Assembly: GCA_948567375.1 (NCBI GenBank)
Contig: OX419759.1
Span: 3,511,303-3,575,302 of the forward strand
Length of the DNA stretch: 64,000 nt
Source: Lunularia cruciata
Taxonomy: Eukaryota > Streptophyta > Marchantiopsida > Lunulariales > Lunulariaceae
Reading direction: 5' to 3'
The notes beneath the pieces are model-generated. The model saw only the letters and a list, made by a program, of their open reading frames with translations. It had not been told where the DNA came from and made no database searches. Positions 22,371 to 33,734 of this stretch are shown here, piece by piece. The position numbers and the translations under genes are program-made. The stretch's first letter is position 1. Each line of letters opens with the position of its first letter.

Positions 22371-23550
22371 TTGAATAAATGTGCGAACTAAGGAATTGTG
22401 TTTCAACTCGATATTTAACGCAAAGCAGATCACGTTATAAGATGGGATGATGGGATCTTCGTCTAGTGAAAATATTATAATAGAAAACATCTTTTACAAT
22501 ATTGAAGGGTGCGAATGTACCTTCAATAAGCTAGACAAAATTGAGCACTTTAACTCTGAACAACAATATCATTTTGGAAAGTTGGAAAAAAGTGAAAAAG
22601 GGCTTTTGTCTCTCTTATTTGCCCTACCAGACAAAATCAAACTTGAAGAAATTTGGGCCACATATGATTGAATTTTGAATAGAATGCCTTTTGGCTACAC
22701 AAAGCCAATTTACTAGGATGCTAGTTTTGCATGTTTTTAACTTTTAGTTTACTTTTCTTGTTCTCATCCCATACCGTAGTCAAAATATTAATTCACATTA
22801 ACGTCCATTTCTGGTCAGAGGAGGGCTGAATTTTACATCTTCTTGTTAAAACTCATACTCTCCTACCATTTCAATTGAGCTTTGAATAACTTGAGATTGG
22901 ACAGTAACTTGATGAGGAACATTTCTAGTTGAGCACTCCGGGATATACTGAACAGAACTTGCAGTATATGGCTTCACCGGAGGTGTCGCTCGGGAATATG
23001 GCGGAAATAGAGGTAATGAGTTGCAATCTGTTGTGAACTATTTCTTCGTGGTCTGTGGTTAAGTACTGTACTTTGAAATTTAACAAGGATTTACATGTAG
23101 CTGCGCTTGGTTCGCAAATCTACGGGAGTAGCTCGACCCGTCGTAGAAAATAAGGAGCGACAGTCAATTGCACTATGGGGATTGCACCTCATGCTTGGCA
23201 GTTCAATAGCGAGTTTCAAATTTAGGTGCACCGGTAGGAATCCGGAAACGAGTTGATGGGTAGACTTTAAAATTTTAATGGTAGCGTGCAAAAATACAGG
23301 GAGTTTTAGTGGCAAAATGATCGTAACTGTAGATATTTTAACCCCTAGCTTTATAACGATTTCGAGTGCTTTTGTCAAATTACATGATACAAATTAAATT
23401 TTATGTACCTTAATTTTACATAAAAAATTTCAAACTCTAAACTGTTACTAGAACATTCAATTTTCAACCAACCCCGTGCTTATAGTCCAAATCCATAAAA
23501 TAGTTTACGGACTTCACTTCTCAAATTCTGAACATCTGGAATTTGAAACC
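22371..23550. other. No recognisable gene
   Basis: Mostly AT-rich sequence. A 74-codon plus-strand frame (22447-22671), rich in Asn, Ile and Lys, and a 95-codon minus-strand frame (23091-23378) show no family motif. The first could be a host fragment or chance; I cannot tell. Confidence 0.35.
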
Positions 23551-23552
23551 TC

Positions 23553-23650
23553 AAATTAGCCCCATTTTACCCCCTTTGTCTTCTCTTCGTACGGCTTGAT
23601 GGGTCTTCCATCCTCCTAGTCTTCACTCGGGGTCGCTTTTTAAAAGAAGT
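23553..23650 (+). mobile_element. LINE-family 3' tail, plus strand (copy A)
   Basis: From TTAGCCCCATTTTACC through CGGCTTGATGGGTCTTCC to GGGGTCGCTTTTT the sequence follows the LINE 3' tail in plus orientation with scattered changes and small indels. It has no LINE body upstream, so it is another tail-only insertion. No clear target duplication was found. Confidence 0.6.
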
Positions 23651-23689
23651 TCAATGTTTCAACAAGTTAACAGTGATTGTGTAGCTGCG

Positions 23690-23955
23690 TTTTCTACACC
23701 AGTTTGGGAGAGAGATTCTCTTTGCTCTTGGGGTATTTCGGGTAGGAGTTTTGCTCCCCTCTCATTGGGCTTCCTGCACTGGGCGGTGCTTTGTACTCTT
23801 TTCTTTGCTCATCGGGGTATACCTTTGGCTCCCCTCTCCCTCTCGGGAGAGGGACTCTATTGGAGCCTAGCTTCATTTTATCTTTTTCGTCTCTCCTTTA
23901 TACGGCTTGATGGGGTCTTCCCATCCTATCCGCATAGGTGTTCGCCTTTTTCCCC
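23690..23955 (+). mobile_element. SINE-like unit sharing the LINE tail
   Basis: The last 95 bases or so (about 23858-23955: CTATTGGAGCC ... TACGGCTTGATGGGGTCTTCC ... TTCGCCTTTTTC) are a diverged copy of the LINE 3' tail. The 165 bases before it (CT-rich, with two GCTCCCCTCTC segments) do not match the LINE copies here. A short body joined to a LINE tail is the design of tail-mobilised SINEs, but a different LINE subfamily's 3' untranslated region is equally possible. The 114-codon frame across it (23654-23998) is probably chance. Confidence 0.45.
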
Positions 23956-24309
23956 AATGATTCGGAGAGGCGTTGAAGCTGAGATGGAAAATAGCTAGCC
24001 ATCGTCAGTTGCAGTCTGGTGGTTGTTTACGAAGATTATAGTTTAATACAATATTGATTTCCATTAGATGAAGCAAAATTGACCGTGTAGGAAAAACGAA
24101 GGATGGTAAGACCCCATCACACCGTACAAGGGAGAGACAAAAGAGGTAACATGGGGCTAAGCCCCAATAGAGTCTATATGAGAAATCTACTCTCCCGCAC
24201 CTAAGATATCTGAGCTATGCAAGTCATACGGCCTACACACAACTGGAGCATCCAAAGAAACATCACCTAATGTGATTGCTCTCCTATGGATTGCACCAGC
24301 CACTGCCCT

Positions 24310-25023
24310 CTATAGAGCAATGGACACACGCTGTCTAAAATATGCTACAAAGTATGAAAGTGAGAGTGGTACCCCCTTACGCCTAACATGATAAGCTCTC
24401 ATGCACTCCCTGACAAATGTGTCAAATGCCGTGTCCATTGCTCCATATAACTCCAAGGCTAGAGGAACAAAGAAGTGACCTCGCTGCATGCTACTATACT
24501 TGGAGACCTTGCGACCTGCTGTTGCACTCGCCGCCCATCCAGGTGGATGGTTAATCACTCCCTCAGAAACTGTATCTCGTGTAGTGTCCGTCACCACAAC
24601 ATCCGCTACTGTCACCTGATCATCTCGGACCAAGTATAAGTCTGCCCTGACACATGTCGTCTGCAAAGCATACAAACGCTCCTTCCAAGCCAAGTATCCA
24701 CTCTCTCGTGCCATAGCAAACACTATGTCCCTAATGGCATCATGGGTAGCTATCCTTTGTCCTCCAAAAGGACACCATGTCATGTGGACCGCTGCTGCAT
24801 CTAGTGTAGAACCACACTCACAAGTGAGTAATGAAGATGCAGATGGGTGAACCAAACCTAGGCAAAATCTCATCATTGTAGAGAAAGTAGTTGGTACGAG
24901 TCGGAATGCCCTAATGCACGGTTGAGCTAGGTTCCAAGAGCCTGCACCCTTGCCGGAGCAAGAGTGAAGACGTGTTGTAGTAGCCTGAGGAATGGACAAG
25001 TCGACTAAGAGAGAATGTAACAT
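24310..25023 (-). pseudogene. LINE ORF C-terminal Cys/His domain (copy 2)
   Basis: A 237-residue open segment of the LINE protein. A Cys/His cluster (LTCECGSTLDAA, then HMTWCPFGGQR) at about residues 68-90 is followed by an ATHDAIRDIVFAMARE helix, a VRADLYLVRDDQVTVADVVVTD strand-rich part, and a conserved HPPGWAAS turn. The layout (polymerase, Cys/His cluster, then a VRDDQ...VADVVVTD module with spaced acidic residues) is that of a LINE ORF2 end. The second module might be a degenerate nuclease-like fold, which is speculation. The upstream frame is broken, so the segment is a relic. Confidence 0.65.
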
Positions 25024-25499
25024 ATGCTCACACTATCGCTCCATCAAGGAAGACTGTAAACCTCTAGTCCAATCTGATAATAGTGAAGCAAAATATAGAA
25101 AATCCTCTTGTGCTCGAGGAGATAGACTATCTCTTGTCTATCACAATAACACCTAGAGAGAATAGGATCCTCCCTCCATCTATGTCACATAAGTCTCCAA
25201 AACCGGCCCATCAACAACTACAAAACGGGAGGAAAGTAGTGGTGCCGAGAGAGCCCAACTACCCAAAAATGCTATGGTGTCGTCTCCTCCATAGAAAGCA
25301 AGCCAACCCCACCACATGAGATTGTCAGAGCCATTTGTTTACGTGCCAAATCCCCTATCACACACTCAAAAGTCCTTGGTCCAATAATATCACCAAAAAC
25401 TCCCATAATCCTCCTATCAAATGCTCCCAAACGTGATAGAAGGACGGTGAGGAAGGAACTATACGGATCAGGTAGGATGGTTGACGAGAAATACTGGAA

Positions 25500-26840
25500 G
25501 AGAGTATACCAAATGCCACCTACGGATCTCCTACTAATGGAAGGTCATCCACATGGAGAACATCCTCTGCAGCGTCTAGGAAGCGTGTGATAAAATCCTC
25601 CAATCCTATCGGCGCTCCAAGAACACAAAGTCCATCTGTGGATGTGATACACCCCTCTAGAAGCTCAAGGTGTGGAGGGATACCTAAAGGGGACCATGCC
25701 CTACACTTTGACACCTTGACTCTCAAGCCTACTAGATGTAGCTTGGTAGTCAAAGGCCTGGCTAATCTGATCTACATGGCCTATGATGTGTGTATCATCT
25801 GCCAAGGAGAGAAATACACAACCTAGCATGGCCAAAGTAGTAGATAGGAGAGCTCTAAAGTGATCCATGGAAAATAAGCCCCCCCCCCCCCCCCCAAGGA
25901 TCTCTTGACCTATACCAACAGTTGGCTCCAAGACGGTGACTCCCTCTTGTGAACCACCATGTTGGTAGTAAAGGGAAGCAAGAGAGCCAAAAAAAAGACC
26001 GCACAAAAGGAATGAGACTTGCCAAGGATCCACCAGCCTCCCTAAGCTCTCTAAAGATGGATGCTTGTGAGACATTATTAAAAGAGTTCTCAACATCCAC
26101 CTATAGGACGACCCACTCCGGATGGATATCTAGGAGTGCTCTAATGCCTAGAGATATAGCCTCACATCCACCAAGTGTAGCTACTCCAAACTGATGTGGA
26201 CTAAGGTGTTGTCAAAAGTGAGAATGATGCTAAAGGACAATGGTACGACTGACCAACCACAAAAAGATCTCTCCAATAGCAATCAGTCTAATGCCTCCCA
26301 TGTCCTTCTCCATTGCGAGAAGTCGACTAGCACCTAACACTTGACTAACAGAGATAGGAATGTCTCCTCTTGCTATTGTTGCAGCTCCTTGAAACAACTC
26401 GGTAAAACCACTAGAAGGATCATATGCCTGGAAGCAATCTCTAAGGTGCTCATAAACCATCCTTGACAAGCCTCCTGAGGAAAGGCAAGGTGTAGTGCAC
26501 AATGCTTGTGCAAATAGCAACCTATCAAGACATAAAGGCTGCTCGGGCTGATAATCTAAGACCCTAGTGGTAGTCCCTCTACTGCTATAGGATGTAGTGA
26601 GCATAGGGAGGAGATAGTCTCATTAGTAGGACTCGCTATAGACAAAGGGTGTAGCACTTGTGCTGCTCTACTAAACTCTCCCGCTTGATCCAATGTCCTA
26701 CATTGTTGTAATCGAGTGGACTATGTGGTATCCTATGGTGATGTCTGTCTCCTAAATCGTGTAGCCCTAACAGACTCCTCTTGAAGGGCTACCCAATCCC
26801 CCGCTCGGAATTGATGAAATCTAGCAGCCACCTCTCTAAA
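25500..26840 (-). pseudogene. LINE N-terminal and reverse transcriptase region (copy 2)
   Basis: RT blocks in minus orientation: LSPHQFGVATLGGCEA (about 26190), DVENSFNNVSQASIFREL (26050-26100), a disrupted GDPLGG turn (about 25880), the catalytic LADDTHIIG (about 25800), VKVSKCRAWSP, and a LGAPIG stretch. Upstream (26230-26840) a segment ends in LIAIGEIFLWLVSRTIVL, the usual start of the fingers. The GDPLGG turn is replaced by a run of Gly codons from a 17-base poly-C/G tract that also shifts the frame. Several stops confirm decay. Confidence 0.75.
25879..25895. repeat. Poly-C run of 17
   Basis: Seventeen consecutive C on the plus strand inside the RT coding part of LINE copy 2, where copy 1 has only six (about 21380). 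It probably grew by slippage after the element died. Confidence 0.9.
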
Positions 26841-26855
26841 ATACTATTTTCTATT

Positions 26856-29800
26856 CCTTTCTTTTTTATGTTTTTTCCTTCCATTTTGTTTACTTATCAT
26901 CTTATTCCTTCTTCTTTTCTATGTTTCTTTTCTGGGCATTGAATCTTATGGGAGTTCCATTCATTCTTGTACATATAGATTTAGGCAAATTACCATAAGG
27001 GATATTCCTCATTTAGTAGCCCATAGTCCTTCTTAAGTGTGAACTATTGCCTAGTCCCATCAAAGTTCTTGTAGACTATATCTACAGTTACTCAAAATCA
27101 TCAGGATGGAATCACCTATATCTTATCCTCACACTGGGTGTCCTTAACATTACCATTGAAGGACTTATACTTTTTTACACCAGTACGGAGGATCCCATCA
27201 TGGCTTGATTTAATGATGTTTGATCCTCAAACCACGGTTCCTTTGTTGTCTCATAGCCTTTGTCAGTTACCATACTCTCAAGGTCATACTTTTCTGCTGC
27301 AAACCACCTTTCCAATACATTCATATATTTTTCTCCATCATCCGCCCAGATAATCTTATCTAGTTTGTCTTTGAGTGGATGTAGGTTTAGCAAAATATAG
27401 AAAGAGATGTAAATATCTAGATCTCTACGTGCAATCTAGATGTTAAGATCTAAAGTTTTTACTATTCCTGTTTAAGATGTATTTTTTGTTAAGTCTAATG
27501 TAATCTTTGTTTATAACTTAAATAGTCTTTTTTTCAATATATTTATCTATGTACCAATTTTTTTGTGGATGCTTTAAGAGAGTGTCAGTTGATTCTTGCT
27601 AATATAAGAACATATTTAGATCTACATCTTGATTAATTGAGTGGTTGTCCAAGTGGATGTCTCACATTCTTCACTATTGTCTTTTTATTTGCTTTTTTAT
27701 ACTTTTTTTTGCAAGAAATCAAATCCAATCTTTGATCTCCATTTGTACATAATCCTTATAGGATAAGGTCACCTTTATTATAGAGCAATTTTATTACCAT
27801 AAGATATTTTACAGAATTTGCATCCGCCAAGAGCACTAACAAAATAGATCATTTATCTAGCTTGCAATGAACTCGTTGTATACATACACTTCTTAGCCCT
27901 CGATTTTGGGTACATTAAATTGAATCTAAGTGACAGTATACACTCTTTGTATTCATGGGCTTCTTATCCTTGGATTTTAGGACAATTTAAAAAAAATATC
28001 AATGAGCATACATATTCTCACATTCTTTCTAACATTCTTCCTAATACACCTATACTAGATAGAGTTAGTATTTTCTCTTGTGGAGAGAGAGATTCTGGAT
28101 TATGGTTCCATGTTTCTCTTTTGATTGAAGACTTCTGCTTCTTGTTTAATGAGCTTACTATGCCACTCCATCTGTGGTCAAATCTGCTTGTGTATGCATA
28201 TACAAAGTAAAAGACAAATATCTTTTATGATATGCTTTAAGAGAATACACACTAGAGTATACGATGTTATTTGGATGTAGTAGGAAAAAACCTACCATCT
28301 ATATGGGCCAAATACATATCAGAGTTGGTTTCTGTTTGATATATAGTAGCACAATCCATGATCACTCAGTACTATGTATCGATTGAGCACTAGTTACACT
28401 TGAGCACTAATTCACTATAATTGCTCTCACTCATCTTCATCCTCATTTTGGTGGCTTTCATTGAGAGGATGCAAGAAAAGCTTTGTAGAGTAGAAGGGCT
28501 ATGGTAAACTTACCTGCCACTCTCACTTCATCTTTGGAGCTATAAAAAAAGGGGAATCTCTTGATGGGAGGTTGAGGAGGAGATATTCATAAGGAATATA
28601 TTTGTTGAGAGGCAAGGTGGAGGTAATAGATAACTGATTTTTGGTGGTTAATTCTTATACTTTTTTTGTGTGGCCATGGCTCCATCCAATTCTTAAATTA
28701 GAGTAGAGATTTGCAAGTATGGTTATATCTACAAGGAGGTCTAGTGCATGCTTGTATTTAAAACAGAATTAATCAAAATCTGGTTGAGTGTCCATGCGAA
28801 ACTTTAAAACAGGAAATGATACTCATGTTGCGTGACTTTTGTCTTTTGTCACCCACTGCAAATTACAGTTATCTACTTTTATCTATATTGTTTACAGAAG
28901 ATGCGGTCTGGAGACTAGCACGGCAATGGACTGAACATACGTGAAAATCCATACCACTTTTATTAATCAGAGAAAGTCTGAGATGAGTTTAGCAAAAGTT
29001 AATTGAAAGTTTTAACAATTACCCTGAACCAACTCGCGTTCTCCGATCGTTTGAATTAGTCAAATATTTAATACATATTTAACTCTGTAAAAGCATTGGA
29101 CACGTAACCAGATTTTAATTAATTCTGTTTTAAATGCAAACACTTTGTCGAACACAGTGCACTCCGCTGCAACATATTTAATTTTCCTGTTAGACAAGGG
29201 CTACCCTAGTTACTACCGGTGTGTGTTGTTAGCCACCTCTAAATCAAAAGAATACGGTGTATAAGTTGAGACAAGGAACGAAGAAGCAAAAGTGAAATGC
29301 TGCATCAAGCACCCAACTATATATATGGGCAGGTTTGTTCGAGAATTTTATTATTCAAGCAATTACAGGATGCATGAAGTTCAAGTACGACTGAGTGACG
29401 AGCATCAAATTTCAACGGAAAATATCCCACATCAGTTAATCATGAAAGCTTTTGTTCTAAGGTAGAGGGTAGAAAAATCTTATCATCATCGGAGTATGTG
29501 AAAAATTTGGAGTATAAGTCTGGTACAAGGATCTTGAGATCACCATCCTTTTATCTAACTATTCAAATGTTAAAATATCGAAAGACACTGAAAACCAAAT
29601 TATAGGAGAGGCCCAATGCTGACTTGACTTAGAACAGAAGCTAGAGTTCATCGCAGAAGCACATCTAAAGCCCGGTCAGAAGCGACAAAATAGCAGCAGT
29701 GTCGACTTGCGAGTTTGGTTCAGATAGTCATTCTTGAATTGCATTCAAATAGTATCCTAAACACTAGAAAAGTTCTGTGTTTTTCAGTAATTTCGGTAAT

Positions 29801-30229
29801 TTCAGTAATAGAATGGATCATAATAGTTAAAACCTTGAGTGGTTGAGGTCTTCTCTTTTGAATACAAGGGAAAGAATCAAAGTTTTAAATCGAGTAGAAG
29901 CTTAAATAAATAAATAAAAGTATTTAATCCTAAAGAAAAAAGGAAAGGAACATGAATTTCATGATAAATTTTATTTTTATTATTTTATGTAAAGCTTAAA
30001 AATTATATAGAAATGCATTCAAGTGCTTAATTCTAATTGAAAATTTTATATTGATAGTATTATATTTAAAAAATATCATGAATATATTTAAAAAACTGAT
30101 TTTATGTATATCTATGAATTGGCCTGAAGATTCAAGTAGATTAACCAATTTTAGTTTTAAATGCATATTGTTAAGTATCCATTGTAATGACAAAAATGAG
30201 CATAATGTTAAAAAACATTATGATCTCAT
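26856..30229. other. AT-rich region, no recognisable gene
   Basis: Low-complexity AT-rich DNA with T-rich runs (about 27430-27760). A 72-codon minus-strand frame (27175-27393) might be a fragment of a transposon protein, but no domain is recognisable. No RNA gene seen. Confidence 0.4.
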
Positions 30230-30234
30230 CTAGA

Positions 30235-31763
30235 GTAAGGCTTTGGCTATCACAAAAAAGTTTGGACTTCATGATAGGGAGTCATGCATCCTTGGCTAAT
30301 CTTTTAGGCCATATTGTCTCTTTGGCAGCCACAGTTGTTGCCATATATTCTGCCTCTGTGGTAGACAGAGCAACAGTAGATTGGAGAGTAGATTACCAAC
30401 TTACTGCACCACCAAGTAGTGTAAAAATAAATCTTATTGTAGATCTTTGCTTATCCAAGTCTCCTACGCAATCAGAATCTGCATACCCTCTAATTCATCT
30501 TTCTTGGTCCTTCTACACATCAAAGACAATGCAAATATCTATAGTCCCTTTCAAGTAACAAAATATCCACTTCACAACTTACCAATGTTGTTTCCTAGGA
30601 TTTGCCATGTATCTACGCACCATACTCACAGCATATATGAGATGTTTGGTCTAGTGCAGTCTATAGCATACATTAAACTCCCAACCGCACTAACATAAGG
30701 AATATTTGACATTGCTTTTCTCTCCTCCTCATTTGATGGATATTGCTCCAATGATATCTTGAAATGACTTGCCATTAGAGTGCTCACTGGTTTTGCATTC
30801 TCCATGCTAAAACAAGCAAGTAATTTTTCCAAATATCTCCTTTGAGATATCTATAACTTTCCCTTACTCCTATCTTGGTGGATTTCAATCCCAAGCACCC
30901 CCTTTAAAGAACCCAAGTCCTTCATATCAAACTCCTTGCCAAGTTGTGCTTTCAATTTCTCCACCTCAACCATATCCTCCGCGGAAATCAACATATCATC
31001 CACATATATATACCAAGATGATTAAATCAAATACTCTATGTCCATGTAGCTTCTTGAGGTACAACACAACAATCTGACTCACTTCAATTATATCCATGCT
31101 TCGACATGAAAGCATCAATTTTATGTATCAAAGCCTTGGACTTTGCTTTTGTCCATATGAAGACTTTTGTAACATGCAAACTAGGTTCTCATTCCTTGGT
31201 ACCACAAAACCTTCAAGTTGATGCATGTAAATCTCCTCCTCCAATTCTCCATGTAAAAAATGAGTTGTAACATTGATTTGCTCCAACTCCAAATTATGCA
31301 ATGCAACTATTGCCAACAATGCATGAATTGAAGAGATTTTTAACACTGGTTAAATAAATCTCATTGTAGTCAATACCTTCTTTTTGGCTATAACTCTTGG
31401 TTACAAACCTTGCTTTGTATGTATCTCCACCTGATTTTGGAAGTCCTTCCTTCCTCCAAAATATCCATCTGCAACCAATTGTCTTCTTTCCCATAGGCAA
31501 TTTTTCAAGTCTCCAAGTTTGGTTTTTGGCCAAAGACTTCATCTCCTTTTCCATTGCACAATGCCATTTTTTACACTCTTGATCTTGCATTGCCTCTTCA
31601 TATGAAGAAGGCTCACCATTCTCCGTAAGAAGAGCATTAGCCACAAATTGATCACCAAATCTATTTGTAGGCCTTTTATCCCTATTTGGATACTGTAAAA
31701 AGAGCATAAGCTACAAATTGATCATCAAATCTCTTTGTATGCCTTCTATCCCTATTTGGATAT
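30235..31763 (-). pseudogene. Copia reverse transcriptase and RNase H
   Basis: From the right: SYEEAMQDQECKKWHCAMEKE and KTIGCRWIFWRK open the RT, then NVTTHFLHGELEEEIYM, SYGQKQSP, and an intact catalytic YVDDML (about 30990). Next come KDLGSLKGVLGIEI and the VSAVGSLMYA block of the connection. RNase H shows AEAEYMATTVAAKE and KLFCDSQS. Changes such as INVTTHF in place of the usual MDVKTAF, plus scattered stops, show decay. In the family this enzyme makes cDNA in the cytoplasmic particle. Confidence 0.8.
31623..31762. repeat. Tandem duplication, period 70
   Basis: Two diverged copies (31623-31692 and 31693-31762) of copia coding sequence around the DQFVANALLT stretch, ending in CCCTATTTGGATA each time. 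The duplication disrupts the frame next to the solo LTR insertion point. Confidence 0.75.
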
Positions 31764-32504
31764 TGTAATACCAAGAGCTAGCCATATGATATAGATGTGA
31801 AATTTGGTTTGGTAACATCTAGAATGATGTTATACATGATGGTCAAAATAGATAAGATAGAAGTATCACCAAAAGAGTACTTCTACTAATAGGGCCGAAA
31901 CCAAAATAGACTTCAGAACCTTAGAACCAATAGCTAGACATATGATTTAAAGGTGAGAATTGGTTTGGTAACATCTGGAAGGATGTTACCCATGATGGAC
32001 TAAGCAGATCAGAAAGAGGTATCACCAAAAGGGGACTTCTACTAATAGAGTAGGAACCAAAATATGCCTGAAATCTTTGAAGGCAATCTCGGAGGCCGAG
32101 ATGAATGAATTAGGCCTCAAAAATGTATATGACCCCCCCCCCCAACGGAGGAAGGGCTGGCCTCCCCTCCCCACTGCTTTGTCTCATCGAGAGCTTTCCA
32201 ACGGTACCTTACTCATGTGATTCTGAGATTCCTACATAAAGATTCCCTAAAAGATTCCCTTTGGTCAAAGCTTGTTTGACCAACCAGATAGGACCTAGAC
32301 CAGACATGTCACCCATCCAAGTAAGTAATCCAAGGGTGGAGCTTGCTGACATGTCACCTATCTGTGTCCCTAATCCTATGGTGGAGCTTCCTTGGAGGAG
32401 ATCCTCTTTGTCTATATAATAAAGAGAAGGTGCTCCCTTGGGGCATCGAATGTTTGAGTGTGCAATCTGTGTTTTCTCTCTTCTCTTGTCCTCGGAGTAT
32501 TACA
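31764..32504 (+). mobile_element. Solo LTR inserted in the copia element
   Basis: A 741-bp segment with matched inverted ends TGTAATAC...GTATTACA interrupts the copia coding sequence between HEHRY and PNRDK. The flanks are GATAT (31759-31763) and GATAC (32505-32509), a probable 5-bp target duplication with one change. It has a TATA-like CTATATAA (32412-32419) near the 3' end, as in an LTR promoter, and an internal direct repeat of period about 155 (TTTGGTAACATCT twice). It contains no coding region, so it is a solo LTR left by LTR-LTR recombination. No partner element is in the window. Confidence 0.75.
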
Positions 32505-32509
32505 GATAC

Positions 32510-33600
32510 CTATGTTCATGAATCACTTCTGGATTTTGCCCTTTTAATGGTTCAATTGGTAGATCTACAAGAGTTGAGATGTCTTCATTTCCAAAATGAA
32601 TATTTATCTTAACAAAATCTGATTGGATTTTTTTTCTCTTTTCTTCCCTTGTGGTAATCATCTCCATCAGACTAGTCTCATCAAAAACTACATCCCTACT
32701 CACAACAAGGAAATACATTTCTGGATCCCATAATCTATATCCCTTTGTATCATTCTCATATCCCAAGTATATACATTTCCTAGATTTGGGATCTAACTTT
32801 GTTCTTTGTTTTTTTTTGAATATGAACATAAGCTATGCATCCAAACCCTCTAAGTGAAGAGTAATCAACATGCTGACCTGTCCAATTTTCCATGGGTGTC
32901 TTACACTCAATAGCAATAGAGGGGAAAATGTTTACCAAATGACAAGCTGTATTTACAACTTTTGCCCAAAAGCTCTTCTCCAATGTAGCGTTCCTTAACA
33001 TACTTCTTGCTTCCTCCAAGAGTGTCTGATTTATCTACTCTGCCACACCATTTTGGTGACGGGTACCCAGTATGATAAAGTGATGAAAATTCCTTTCACT
33101 CTTACAATATATATCAAACTCTTTAGATTTGTATTCTCCATCATTATCAGATCTTAGACACTTCACTTTTGTTTCAATTTTTTTTCCATCATCACCTTCC
33201 ATTGTTTAAAGATAGAGAAGACCTCTGATTTTGCTTCACGGTGTAGAACCATACTCTCCTAAAGTAATCATCAATCAAAGATACAAAATAAAATGCTCCA
33301 TATTTTGAAGCTATAGATGCAATGCCCCAAACTTAACAATGCCAATAGTCTAAAGTTCCCTTTGTGCAATCAACTCATGTGGAAAAGCTTTACCCCCCTC
33401 CTCTCCCCTCTCCCCCTTGCTTTCCTATTACACAATGCTCATATAATTTAACATATAACTTTTAAGACCTTTTAGAAGTTGTTGCTTGGACTATTCACTT
33501 ACACCTCTTTCACTCATATAACCCAAATGTAGGTGCCATAAATGAGTGAGATCTTTGGGATCTTCTTTCTCAGAAATAGTACTTGCCACCCCTCCGGTAA
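32510..33600 (-). pseudogene. Copia integrase
   Basis: Recognisable blocks on the minus strand: HLWHLHLGYMSERG (pre-integrase His residues, about 33530), KCLRSDNDGEYKSKEF (second catalytic Asp), NGVAE followed by a stop then INQTL (catalytic Glu region), MLRNATLEKSFWAKVVNTA, and the copia-specific GFGCIAYVHI and DPKSRKCIYLGYENDTKGYRLWD segments. Many stops and shifts between 33050 and 33700. Integrase before RT is what separates copia from gypsy. Confidence 0.8.
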
Positions 33601-33734
33601 TGGTATCTCCAACAAGCTTCTAAAGATTTCTTACCTTCTCGCTCTTCATATAACCAATGCTCCTTTGGATAATTGAGTGTTCCATTTTCTATTCCACACC
33701 TCCAACCATTTGAGTCCAAGAGGCCTAGTGATAT

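Larger units (their letters stand above)
24083..26855 (-). mobile_element. LINE copy 2
   Basis: A continuous minus-strand non-LTR retrotransposon, colinear with copy 1 (9655-10852 plus 20736-22370). Order on the minus strand: N-terminal domain (26840-26230), RT (26100-25500), C-terminal Cys/His domain (25023-24310), and the family tail (24170-24083). No LTRs or integrase. The frame has stops and shifts, so it is dead, but the C-terminal 237 codons are open. The 5' limit nearly coincides with that of copy 1. Confidence 0.85.
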
